Assembly (NCBI GenBank): GCA_900555715.1
Contig: USMC01000006.1
Location: 1 to 64,000, forward strand
Direction of reading: 5' to 3'
Source of the DNA: an uncultured Porphyromonadaceae bacterium
GTDB lineage: Bacteria > Bacteroidota > Bacteroidia > Bacteroidales > Muribaculaceae
Length of the DNA stretch: 64,000 bases
Shown: in pieces, positions 37,465 to 44,831 of the stretch
How positions within the stretch are numbered: position 1 is the first letter of the stretch
How the letters are laid out: each line of letters begins with the position of its first letter
Made by a program: the position numbers and the translations under genes
The notes under the pieces: model-generated
The model's input: only the letters and a program-made list of their open reading frames with translations
What the model was told of the DNA's origin: nothing
Databases searched by the model: none

Positions 37465-38009
37465 GGCAGCGGCGGAAGTCGCGGGACTGGCCACAGCACT
37501 GGTACGGCAGCCCGGAGTGGAGGGGAAGTCGGGGCGAAGAGCGAACCGTGGGTGTCACCGACAGGCTGTGTGTGGAAGCATGACACACTCTGCCGGCCCA
37601 CGCTCGCCCTGCGCCGGAGGCCGCCCGGACTGTAACGGAACACAGGGTGCAGGTATGCCTGGCATCGCTGGTGTCCTGCGGCTCGCCGCGTTGATGAAAA
37701 CAGTAAAAGGTGAATCGGCCAGGCCGGACGATCTTCGTTATAAATGGGAATATCGCATTATAAAAGGCAGCGGTGGAAGTCGCAGGACTGGCCGCAGCAC
37801 AGGCACGGCAGCCCGGAGTGGAGGGGAAGTCGGGGCGAAGAGCGAACCGTGGGTGTTTCCGACAGGTTGTGTGTGGAAGCATGACACACTCTGCCGACCC
37901 ACGCTCGCCCTGCGTCGGAGGCCGCCCGGACTTGAACGGAGCACAGGGTGTCGGCGTGCCGGGCTTCGCGGGTGTCCTGTGGTGCGCCGGCGTCGATGAA
38001 AACCTATAA
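37465..38009. repeat. 301-bp tandem duplication with strong RNA secondary structure (possible ncRNA)
   Basis: Copy 1 starts at 37465 (GGCAGCGGCGGAAGTCG) and copy 2 at 37766 (GGCAGCGGTGGAAGTCG), a 301-base period. The two are GC-rich and about 90% identical by eye. Each copy can fold: CGTGGG pairs with CCCACG, GGGCGA with TCGCCC, and an inner hairpin pairs GTGTGT with ACACAC. ATAAAnGG motifs stand at the edges of the copies (about 37442, 37739, 37759, 38005). Long frames exist in several phases on both strands, as expected for GC-rich non-coding DNA; none looks like a protein. Strand and start of any transcript are unknown. Confidence 0.55.
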
Positions 38010-38049
38010 AAGGAACAATGCCTGCCGCAAATGTTTTTCCGCATGAAAA

Positions 38050-38074
38050 GGGACTGCCGGATGTCAGCAGTCCC
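38050..38074 (-). terminator. Terminator of the 147-residue gene
   Basis: GGGACTGC at 38050-38057 and GCAGTCCC at 38067-38074 form an 8-bp stem with a 9-base loop. On the minus strand TTTT follows, 11 bases past the stop at 38085. Confidence 0.75.
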
Positions 38075-38084
38075 CTTGTCACGC

Positions 38085-38528
38085 TCAATCTTCCCAATCT
38101 ACGCTGGCATCATTCATTATGTCTCGCAGTATTACGCGGCATCGCTCCGTGTCCGCTTCCTGTATCATGATGCGGATGCAGCTTCGGTAAGAGATAGAGT
38201 ATGCGAGTTCTATCAGATCCTCGTCATTGACAGTCAGTTTTTCTTTTTCCATTGTCTTGCCGTTATCTGTCAGTCGTTTTTTTCCCAATTTTGCTTCAGC
38301 GACCAGCTGTCCGCCATGCCACGGTGTCGGTGTACGCACGTTTGCCCCGGTCTTTCGGCTGCGGTGTGATTTTATCCCCGACAAGTTCTTGCCGCTGAGA
38401 TTGCGGAATATCATCGGAATCGAAATGCCGTCACTGCTTGACAGGACGGTCTCGCCGTCCTGCCTGATTTCATCCATGACTTCAAGGCTGCTTCTGCCTG
38501 AAATGTCTTTATGTACTGTCATGTCCAT
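38085..38528 (-). CDS. Element protein of unknown function (147 residues)
   Basis: I chose the ATG at 38528 (MDMTVHKDISGRSS), 4 bases after the upstream stop. A second in-frame ATG two codons later is possible. The N-terminal half is basic and Ser-rich (FRNLSGKNLSGIKSHRSRKTGANVRTP). The C-terminal half is helical and Glu/Asp-rich (VNDEDLIELAYSISYRSCIRIMIQEADTERCRVIL). No family is recognised. It forms a two-gene unit with the 82-residue gene and ends at a clear terminator. Confidence 0.6.
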   Translation of the reverse strand: MDMTVHKDISGRSSLEVMDEIRQDGETVLSSSDGISIPMIFRNLSGKNLSGIKSHRSRKTGANVRTPTPWHGGQLVAEAKLGKKRLTDNGKTMEKEKLTVNDEDLIELAYSISYRSCIRIMIQEADTERCRVILRDIMNDASVDWED

Positions 38529-38532
38529 GGCT

Positions 38533-38781
38533 CTAATCCTTTTTCCGATGAATGATGATACAGTCTTCCACCTCTGTCGGTTTGCCGAATAATGGGGTGC
38601 TGCTGAAATACGGCTCGGTTCCGCCTTCCACGCTGTCACCGATGGGCACAACAAGCTCGATGCCCTGTTCGCGGCAGATTTCGTCAATCAGCTTGATTTC
38701 GTCCTCTGTCAGGTTGCTTGCATCACCGTTCACCAGATAAGGCAATGCGTAAGTAGGAATTTTCTCAATGTCCTTTTCCAT
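38533..38781 (-). CDS. Small acidic protein of unknown function (82 residues)
   Basis: A short protein (MEKDIEKIPTYALPYLVNGDASNLTEDEIKLIDEICREQG) with a helical N-terminal half resembling small ICE proteins that share a YALPYLVNGD string, then strands (ELVVPIGDSVEGG) and a basic end. DUF6926-like proteins carry a similar motif, but I cannot confirm membership. It is the first gene of the unit, downstream of a module leader. Confidence 0.6.
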   Translation of the reverse strand: MEKDIEKIPTYALPYLVNGDASNLTEDEIKLIDEICREQGIELVVPIGDSVEGGTEPYFSSTPLFGKPTEVEDCIIIHRKKD

Positions 38782-39095
38782 TTTCTTTTAAGTTTGAATG
38801 TTAGACTTATGGAGTGGCTTTTCCCTGCCTTAACCGGGCTTGCGGGTCGGCCGCTCCTGTTTTCTTGCGGCATCGGAGGATGGTGGCCATAAGGGGAATT
38901 AGGCAAGGCCTTCGAACGGAGTGTGCCTTGATGTTTGCCCTGCCACCTCCAAATTCGCCGCAGGAAACGGACGGGCGACTGCCGGATGAATACAATGTGG
39001 TATAAACGGTTGTCGTGTGCGTACAAAGGGATGTGTATGACATATAAACGGAATCGCAGGACTATAAAAGGATGAACGCAGCCCGTGAGCAAAAG
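38782..39095. promoter_or_regulatory. Intergenic module 7
   Basis: A 314-base gap. TTTTCCCTGCC near 38818 is the leader signature. AAATTCGCCGCAGGAAACGG near 38950 resembles a degenerate TAACTTYGCA region. ATAAAnGG motifs lie near 39001, 39043 and 39063, ahead of the ssb terminator. No gene seen. Confidence 0.4.
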
Positions 39096-39119
39096 AAAAG
39101 ACGGCCGTAGCCGTCTTTT
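39096..39119. terminator. Bidirectional terminator of ssb
   Basis: AAAAGACGGC, loop CGTA, GCCGTCTTTT: a perfect 10-bp stem whose arms supply A and T runs in both directions. It lies 21 bases past the ssb stop. Confidence 0.85.
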
Positions 39120-39140
39120 GATGATAGCGGGATGGGAGCG

Positions 39141-39539
39141 TCATGCCGCTCTCTTTTTGGAAGCCTTGCCTTTCGCCGGCTTTTTCCCGTCGGTTTTCTT
39201 CTCGATGGACAGTTCGCTGACGGATGTGGCAACGAAGACGATGCGGTTGTGCTTGGTTCCGTCCTCCGATGTCCATTCTTCCGGGCGGATGAATCCTGAA
39301 ACCTGGACGAGCTTGCCTTTCTTGAGAAGCTCGAAGGTCGATGCCTCTTCGGACTTGCGCCAGCACTCGCAGTTTACAAGAGCCGACCTGCGGATGGTTT
39401 CGTCACCGTTGGTCTCGGTGCGGCTGACTGAGAGGGGAAAACGGGCAACCGAGCTTTTCTCGAAGTTGCGGATGTTTGCGTTGACGGCTACATAGCCACT
39501 GAGGTTGAACGAATTGGTGTTGTTTGTTGAAGTTGCCAT
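39141..39539 (-). CDS. ssb: Single-stranded DNA-binding protein
   Basis: I chose the ATG at 39539 (MATSTNNTNSFNLSGYVAVNANIRNFEKSSVARFPLSVSR). The 132-residue product has the SSB OB-fold pattern: the strand with NANIRNFEKSSVARFPLSVSR, then SALVNCECWRK, and LLKKGKLVQVSGFIRPEEW. It ends in a basic Lys-rich tail rather than the acidic DDDIPF-type tail of replicative SSB, which is usual for element-borne versions. It would protect single-stranded DNA during transfer. Single-gene unit with its own terminator. Confidence 0.88.
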   Translation of the reverse strand: MATSTNNTNSFNLSGYVAVNANIRNFEKSSVARFPLSVSRTETNGDETIRRSALVNCECWRKSEEASTFELLKKGKLVQVSGFIRPEEWTSEDGTKHNRIVFVATSVSELSIEKKTDGKKPAKGKASKKRAA

Positions 39540-40272
39540 AACTTTAAGTATTAAAGAGTTAAACATTTAATTTTTACGATGCAAAAAGATGACATGGGCA
39601 TAGGGCAGCACCAGCGGAAGGTTCGGCAAATACTCTTTTTGTCAAGCCTGCGAAAAGAAAAAGGAAGATTTGTTGAAAGCCGTTGGTCAAAGGTGGCAAC
39701 CGTCCCGTAGGAGCATAAGTCTCCGCCATGATCATAACTTCGCATCAGGAAAAATAATTGTGTATGACTCGCCGTAATACTGTTGTGGCAGCTTGACGAC
39801 ACCATACTGTCCCAGATGGCTGTACGTTGAAGCAATCCCGTATAAATTCGTAAGCTGGGCATTGCACGCCTCCCTCTGTCATGACGTGATACTGACGGTG
39901 AAGCGGATGTCCGTCCGGGACTATGTATGCGTGTGCGGCTGTCCGTGGATGCATAGACCGCTGCTCAGGAAAGGCTATCCTATGGTTGACGGCCATGCGG
40001 CAGAATGGATGATTGAAAGAATGACGGAGAATACACCGCACTCTTTATCGCATCCGGCGAACGCTGACAGAATATATCCGACAGGAAAAGGGGAAAAGCA
40101 TGAACAAAAAAGGCGATGCACGGTCAGATCCGCCTTCAAGGACGGCACAGCTTGCCTGCATTGGCGAAACGGAATGCCATAAAAATGGATTTGCCGGATA
40201 AAAACGGCGGAGCCTATGGAATGATAAAAGGAGACCTTCAAAAAAGAAATAAAACAGGAATACCGGGACAGT
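39540..40272. promoter_or_regulatory. Intergenic module 8, large, with a possible plus-strand ORF
   Basis: A 733-base gap. The first 200 bases are the ssb leader, with an AAATACTCTTTTTGTC segment related to modules 2 and 4 and TAACTTCGCA at 39735-39744. A 129-codon plus-strand ORF (39793-40182; MTTPYCPRWLYVEAIP, Cys-rich VCVCGCPW in the middle) starts 49 bases after that element; it is the only gene-like frame here, and I give it about 0.25. ATAAAnGG-like motifs lie near 40180-40221. Confidence 0.35.
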
Positions 40273-40299
40273 GCAGTCCGGGCGTATTGCCCGGACTGC
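40273..40299. terminator. Terminator of the 58-residue gene
   Basis: GCAGTCCGGGC at 40273-40283, loop of five bases, GCCCGGACTGC at 40289-40299: a perfect 11-bp stem 20 bases past the stop of the small minus-strand gene. Its presence supports that short gene. Confidence 0.75.
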
Positions 40300-40319
40300 C
40301 GTTACCGTACTTTGGCGCA

Positions 40320-40496
40320 TCAATCGAAAACAATCACCTCGTCCCGATGGGCTGCTATCTCTTCGCCATTTGGAAGCCTTACAACGACCTCTGTGCCGTA
40401 GTCTCCAACAATCTGTCCGTCACAGATGCCTTGGCAATCTTCAAGTAATGTGCAGTATGCGCCGATGATGTCTGATGTTTCTTTTGTCTCATACAT
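40320..40496 (-). CDS. 58-residue protein of unknown function
   Basis: A short ORF with an ATG at 40496 and a TGA at 40320. The product is an acidic protein beginning MYETKETSDIIGAYCTLLED and ending with strands (VVVRLPNGEEIAAHRDEVIVFD). It has the layout seen for other small genes here: module leader with TATCCCTTTCTT about 35 bases upstream and a strong terminator hairpin 20 bases downstream. The C-terminal part looks like a small SH3-like or KOW-like barrel. No family is assigned. Confidence 0.55.
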   Translation of the reverse strand: MYETKETSDIIGAYCTLLEDCQGICDGQIVGDYGTEVVVRLPNGEEIAAHRDEVIVFD

Positions 40497-40932
40497 GGTT
40501 TTGTCTGTGTTAAGAAGTTATTGGTTTTTATCCCTTTCTTTCCGCTGGGCGTCGGGGATTTGAATATTACAGTGCCTGTAAAGGTGACGCTGGCAGACAA
40601 GGCATGGTTTTGGAGGGAAAGATTGGGCGGAGCCTCCATCTTGCAGTGACAAACACGGCGTGTCTGACCTTGACGCTCTGACAGCGGCTTCTACCTTTGC
40701 ACCGTAATATTCTGCCATCCCGACCGGCAAACAGGGATTGATAACTCCGTATAGAAATGGTTGTGCTTTCATATTCCTGACAGGAATATAAAAGGATTAG
40801 AATGGGAATTTACAAGAGGGAGAGCGAGGGCGTCTCAAGGCGGACACCGTGAAGCAAAAGGCATGGCTGTGGATATTCGCGCCACACCCTATGAAGGTGC
40901 AGGCAGGGCAAAGCCCCGCCTGTCCGTCATAG
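40497..40932. promoter_or_regulatory. Intergenic module 9
   Basis: A 436-base gap. The leader signature TATCCCTTTCTTTCC...GGGGATT is at 40531-40562. TACCTTTGCA at 40692-40701 is a clean -7-type element on the plus strand, and AATATAAAAGG lies near 40786. A hairpin AGGC-A-GGGC/GCCC-C-GCCT at 40901-40921 is the probable terminator of the gene ending at 40933. No convincing gene. Confidence 0.45.
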
Positions 40933-41643
40933 TCAGACTAAATAACAAGAGGCATCCTTGCAGTCCTTGTTCACAACTGTATAGTGCAGGATTTCATCAA
41001 CGCTGTCTAATCTCCGCCAGCCGTTGTAAATCCTTTCTCCGTCAAGGTCGATAACCGTCAGACGGCAGTTGTCCACCCCGTCACGGCTCCGTTCAGAGTC
41101 AAAAGTAATGCTGATGCCGTTGCCGTAGGTCAGGTACAGTGAGGTGTAGTTTACCGTTACCGACGGCTTTTCCACAGGGCGGTTGCCATTGAAATATCCT
41201 GCGGCAAGCAAAAGCTGTTCGGCGAATTTCACAGCTTCGGCAGAGTATTTCTTCATGGCGGATTTGACAGGGATTTCATCATGGCTGTTTCCGATGAAGT
41301 TATAAGGCAACACCCTGTTGCTATACGAAAGCAGGAACGGCTCATGGTGCTTCTCCCTGACAGGGAGATTTGTTGCCAGATATTCTTCTTTGGTGATGAT
41401 GTAGCTCTCGGTCATATCCTCATTCATATAGATGCAGTAGGCTCGCTTCGCCCGTTTCCGTTTTTCCTCATAAATCCTTTGCTCCATAGCGTCCATGCAG
41501 TTGTATCGGTGTCGGGGAACACGCTTGATGGCATTGACAAAGGTGGGGGTCTTGCAGTACCCGAACTTTTCTGCAAATTCGGGTACTGTACCTATAAAAT
41601 CATAGCCTTTCCAGTTGTACCTGTTCATCTTGTTATAATTCAT
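40933..41643 (-). CDS. Element protein of unknown function (236 residues)
   Basis: A soluble protein (MNYNKMNRYNWKGYDFIGTVPEFAEKFGYCKTPTFVNAIKRV) whose N-terminus is rich in Tyr, Asn and Lys, with a basic helix (EQRIYEEKRKRAKRAYCIYMNEDM) and a beta-rich C-terminal half (VNYTSLYLTYGNGISITFDSERSRDG). No recognised family. Its start overlaps the end of the 142-residue gene by 11 bases, so the two are translationally coupled. Confidence 0.65.
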   Translation of the reverse strand: MNYNKMNRYNWKGYDFIGTVPEFAEKFGYCKTPTFVNAIKRVPRHRYNCMDAMEQRIYEEKRKRAKRAYCIYMNEDMTESYIITKEEYLATNLPVREKHHEPFLLSYSNRVLPYNFIGNSHDEIPVKSAMKKYSAEAVKFAEQLLLAAGYFNGNRPVEKPSVTVNYTSLYLTYGNGISITFDSERSRDGVDNCRLTVIDLDGERIYNGWRRLDSVDEILHYTVVNKDCKDASCYLV

Positions 41644-42061
41644 TGGTTAAACAATTACAGCCTGTAAGGACAAAATCCCCACCTTCAAATTCAGCAAGCG
41701 ATTTAAGGTCTTCAATGCTGTTGCAATAGAAGAATATCTTTTCATCGGTGGCATCGTCCACATCTGTAGATAGCTTTATTGTTACAGGCTGTGGCTCTAC
41801 GAAACTTTCATCTTTCCATACGATTTCACACAACGCATAAAGCGGTTCTTTTCTATGTTCGGCACAAAAAACAGCATAGAGTTTGTCAATATCCTCTTTC
41901 ACTTCATCAACATCGGAGAGGACAACACCATTGCCACAGTCATCACACCATCCGTAAATAAAGGCTTCATCCGTATAGTTACGGAAAGATTTGTCATTGG
42001 GGTTAATCATGGCTTCGCAAGCCACGTGCATACCGCCGCATTTTGTACATATTACTTTCAT
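41633..42061 (-). CDS. Zinc-ribbon-containing small protein
   Basis: A 142-residue protein with CTKCGG at residues 5-10 and CDDCGNG near residue 40, which together form a likely zinc ribbon. A strongly acidic region follows, with helices and strands (TIKLSTDVDDATDEKIFFYCNSIEDLKSLAEFEGGDFVL). It could be a nucleic-acid-binding accessory protein. No family name is certain. First gene of the unit, downstream of module 10. Confidence 0.65.
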   Translation of the reverse strand: MKVICTKCGGMHVACEAMINPNDKSFRNYTDEAFIYGWCDDCGNGVVLSDVDEVKEDIDKLYAVFCAEHRKEPLYALCEIVWKDESFVEPQPVTIKLSTDVDDATDEKIFFYCNSIEDLKSLAEFEGGDFVLTGCNCLTNEL

Positions 42062-42447
42062 ATTTTCAAATTTTTATTTTCCCTGCCCTTGAAGCCTTTT
42101 CGACTTCGCCTGAAGGGATTGTTTTACGTGCGGTTCAAACGGGGAGGCAAGAACAGAGGGCAAGGAACCGAGAATGAATTTTTATGAAATGCCGTAATCT
42201 GTGATTTCGGAAAGTTTCCGTCAAATTTCATTGGAGGTAGCCACGGCGGTACTTGAACGGCGTTCGTCCACCGTAACTTTGCACGCGAAAACAACCCGTG
42301 GCGCATGTCGTGCAAGCATTGCGTCTTTCTACAAAAGGGTATTGCTTGAATAAAACAGGTACAAACTAAAATGGGACTATAAAAGGGCAGCCACCTACAA
42401 GGGCAAAGCCACCCGCTGTGGATAGCGGATGGTCTATGCTTCGACTG
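42062..42447. promoter_or_regulatory. Intergenic module 10, paralogous to module 11
   Basis: A 386-base gap: leader hairpin TCCCT...AGGGA at 42078-42122; a segment ATGCCGTAATCTGTGATTTC near 42187 that recurs near-identically at about 43066; TAACTTTGCA at 42274-42283; CTATAAAAGGG near 42377; and a hairpin CCACCCGCT/AGCGGATGG near 42411-42434, the terminator of the gene ending at 42448. No gene. Confidence 0.5.
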
Positions 42448-42924
42448 TTATTTTTGAGTTCTTTTGTTCATCAGAGTGAGTTGGCTGGAGCGGTCTGCAA
42501 GCCAATAAGCATCACTGTCAAGGTAAACACATCTGCCGCCGTTCCAAGGTTTCTCGAAAGCCAGTATCTCACACGGACCGAATACCACGCCGTAATCATT
42601 TGTGAACGCCACCATGTCGCCAACTTCCAAATCGTTGTCTGTGGCAATAACTTCTGAAAGCCTGTTGTAAAAAACCGAGCCTTCAGCCTCATGTTTCTCT
42701 CTCCACTTCTGAAACTCCTCTTTATAGCTTCTCGTTGGAGGTATCGGGGATAGTTCCGAAGCCAATACCTCTGCTTCAGAATGGTCGCTTGCAATTAAGA
42801 TGATGCTGTCCTCATATACTTCTTCAGGTGCAGAAATCACTTTATAGTCGCCACTGGATATACCGTTGTCGGGGTCGTTCCAATAAAGGAGGTTGCCATT
42901 CTTGATAAAATCGTACTTGTTCAT
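42448..42924 (-). CDS. Element protein of unknown function (158 residues)
   Basis: An acidic soluble protein (MNKYDFIKNGNLLYWNDPDNGISSGDYKVISAPEEVYEDSIILIA). The repeated short strands (GDYKVI, DSIILIA, VGDMVAFTNDYGVVFGPCEIL) suggest an SH3-like beta barrel; similar small proteins are frequent in Bacteroidetes ICEs. Its own unit: module 11 leader upstream and a hairpin downstream. Confidence 0.65.
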   Translation of the reverse strand: MNKYDFIKNGNLLYWNDPDNGISSGDYKVISAPEEVYEDSIILIASDHSEAEVLASELSPIPPTRSYKEEFQKWREKHEAEGSVFYNRLSEVIATDNDLEVGDMVAFTNDYGVVFGPCEILAFEKPWNGGRCVYLDSDAYWLADRSSQLTLMNKRTQK

Positions 42925-43308
42925 TGTCTTATGTTTTTTTGTTGTTACTATTTCCCTTTATTCAAAGTCTTTCGAGTTCGCTGGAAAGGATTGTTTTTAT
43001 GTGCCATTTCAAACGGAGAATGAAAGGACAACAAACAAGAAATCAAGGATGAAATTTTGTGAAATGCCGTAATCTGTGATTTCGGAAAGTTTTCGTCAAA
43101 ATTCACCGAAGATAGTGAGACGCTTCTTGTGCAGTGTCCTTACTCCGTAACTTTGCACACGAAAACAGACTTTCGCGGAAATCGCAAATGAGGGATTGGA
43201 TCCGATACAAAGGGGCAAAGAATACCGTAGGTATCTGGATAACCAAGATGCAGCAAATGGCAAATAATAAAAGGAGGCCTTCTAAAAAAAAGAAAAAAGG
43301 TCTGTAAC
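42925..43308. promoter_or_regulatory. Intergenic module 11, last module before the element end
   Basis: Paralogous to module 10: TTTCCCTTTATTC leader near 42951, ATGCCGTAATCTGTGATTTC near 43066, TAACTTTGCA at 43148-43157 and AATAATAAAAGGAGG near 43264. The segment then runs into a poly-A tract and the palindromic repeats. No gene. Confidence 0.5.
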
Positions 43309-43365
43309 GAAACAAGTCAGAAGTCGTGTTATATATACACGGACTGACTGACTAATATTTTGACC
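43309..43365. repeat. Palindrome-bearing repeat R1
   Basis: The first of two related 57-60-base repeats. It contains GTCGTGTTATATATACACGG, an inverted repeat around a TATATA core, then ACTGACTGAC and TTGACC. It is followed by a second hairpin with GGCTCT/AAGAGCC arms. Confidence 0.6.
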
Positions 43366-43416
43366 GGAACAGAAACGGCTCTGTGAATATGAAGAGCCGG
43401 GATGCAGTCGGAAAAG

Positions 43417-43476
43417 GAAACAGGTCGGAAGTCATGTACTTATATATACATGAACTGACTGACATATATATTGACC
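43417..43476. repeat. Palindrome-bearing repeat R2
   Basis: Partner of R1 with the same order: AACAGGTCGGAAGTCATGTA, the TATATA-centred inverted repeat with CATGTA/TACATG arms, then AACTGACTGAC and TTGACC. It is followed by CCTGTTCA/TGAACAGG arms. Compensating changes keep the palindrome in both copies although its sequence differs, which suggests the structure matters. Confidence 0.6.
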
Positions 43477-43706
43477 TGTTCATGCATATGTGAACAGGGG
43501 CAGGTGCAACAAAGAGGGGAATTGGAATAATTGAAGTTGGAGAACATGAAGATTTGGCCTTGTTTTTTTCTTTGAAGGCAAAAAATTATCTCCAATGAAA
43601 CGATAAATAACACGAGTTCGCGATAGACGCTCAATTATAAATCGGACTAATTATTTTTGGCGAATATGTTACCTCTGTGTTAGTCGCAAATTTATGCTAT
43701 TTTGGA
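43477..43706. other. AT-rich junction region between the element and the integrase
   Basis: A 230-base AT-rich stretch with no gene. It contains the 3' end of R2's hairpin and the sequence after the truncated integrase stop. The element boundary probably lies here or at the integrase truncation point near 43770. Confidence 0.35.
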
Positions 43707-44720
43707 CTATACTGATATACAATTAGTTGCAAGCGTATTCGTAGAGGTTTGCGAAGTATGACGCAAGCAGTGAAAGGAGAGTTTCTTCTCGATGCCTGCT
43801 GCCTTGATCCATTTCTTGAATGGCTGTTGCGCCATAGAGCGACGAAAACCTTTGAAGATTAGACCTTCGCCTCGTTCGCCGCAGTATTTGAGTGCTTCAT
43901 CGCTGACGGGGAGAGTGGCTTCTGTGTCGGTCTTCTCAGTGCAGAGTCGGATGCAATAGCCGCCGTCGGGACTGCGTTCGATATTTTCCCAACGTAGTTG
44001 CAACAAGTCGCTAAGACGCAGTCCGGTAAACAGTCCGAACATTGATGCTCGTTTGAGAACTGGCACCTCACATTCGGCTGCATCGAGAATCTTCATCTCG
44101 TCGAGCGTCAGATACTCCTTCTTCACCTCCTGCCACTTAATGCCTTCAAGGAAGTCATTGACGTTCTCGGTGATGTATTTCTCCTTGTATGCCATTTTCA
44201 GCAGGCAACGGAATGTTGACCAATAGCCCGCTGCCGAGTTGTTGGAGAGTGGTATTTTCTTATCCGGGTGTCTGAGGTTGTGAGCATAAAGCAGATATTC
44301 ACGGAAGTCTTCGCACAGGCTGGCGGTAACATCGCCGAATGTGCAGCTGCCGCCGCAGAATTTCTTGAAATGGAGATAGACGCACATCCATTTGTCGTAT
44401 TTGCTCTTCGCTTTCTTCTCGAAGTAGGCGAGGAAGTCCATCTTCAGTTTTGCCTTGTCAAGGAAGCCGAACTGCTCGTTGATAAGGCTCTGATAACGGA
44501 TACAGCGGATTGCTTCGGCTTTCTCTTCCATTTCTTGATTGAAACGGCGTTGCATTTCGTTGGCGGGTTCCGCATAGATGACTATGCCGAGAGTCTCACG
44601 ACGCGTCATCTTGTTGGTGTGAGGATTGCGTATCGCCGGATAATAATCGAGGTAGAGCGATACTTTTCCTCCGACATACGGGCGACGACGGAGGAACACT
44701 TTGGTGCAGGTGTTTGTCAT
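43707..44720 (-). CDS. Tyrosine recombinase, C-terminally truncated (no catalytic Tyr)
   Basis: The 337-residue protein has the Bacteroidetes phage-integrase layout: Arm DNA-binding domain, SAM-like core-binding domain (residues about 100-195) and catalytic domain with TGLRLSDLL (Arg near 234) and HCLRH at 317-321. The reading then becomes TSQTSTNTLATNCISV and stops, so the second His/Trp and the nucleophilic Tyr are missing. A +1 correction restores HTFANLYEYACN but also stops, so most of the last 70 residues are absent, not merely out of frame. It is probably inactive. It lies downstream of the HTH protein on the same strand. Confidence 0.85.
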   Translation of the reverse strand: MTNTCTKVFLRRRPYVGGKVSLYLDYYPAIRNPHTNKMTRRETLGIVIYAEPANEMQRRFNQEMEEKAEAIRCIRYQSLINEQFGFLDKAKLKMDFLAYFEKKAKSKYDKWMCVYLHFKKFCGGSCTFGDVTASLCEDFREYLLYAHNLRHPDKKIPLSNNSAAGYWSTFRCLLKMAYKEKYITENVNDFLEGIKWQEVKKEYLTLDEMKILDAAECEVPVLKRASMFGLFTGLRLSDLLQLRWENIERSPDGGYCIRLCTEKTDTEATLPVSDEALKYCGERGEGLIFKGFRRSMAQQPFKKWIKAAGIEKKLSFHCLRHTSQTSTNTLATNCISV

Positions 44721-44831
44721 TGCGTTTATGGGTTTGATGGTTGATAATCAGTTGCAAAAGTAGCGGGAGAAACAAAGGGGAACAATACCGTCTCCGGCCG
44801 CTCCAACGCTTCTCCAAACTGTATCCGTCGG

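Noticed and set aside
37457..38097. Frames of 120-195 codons in both strands across the 301-bp repeats
   Set aside because: Several phases are open at once and protein character is absent; better read as structured non-coding DNA.
43309..43476. CRISPR-like repeat pair
   Set aside because: Only two copies, each internally palindromic and with unequal spacing; no cas genes.
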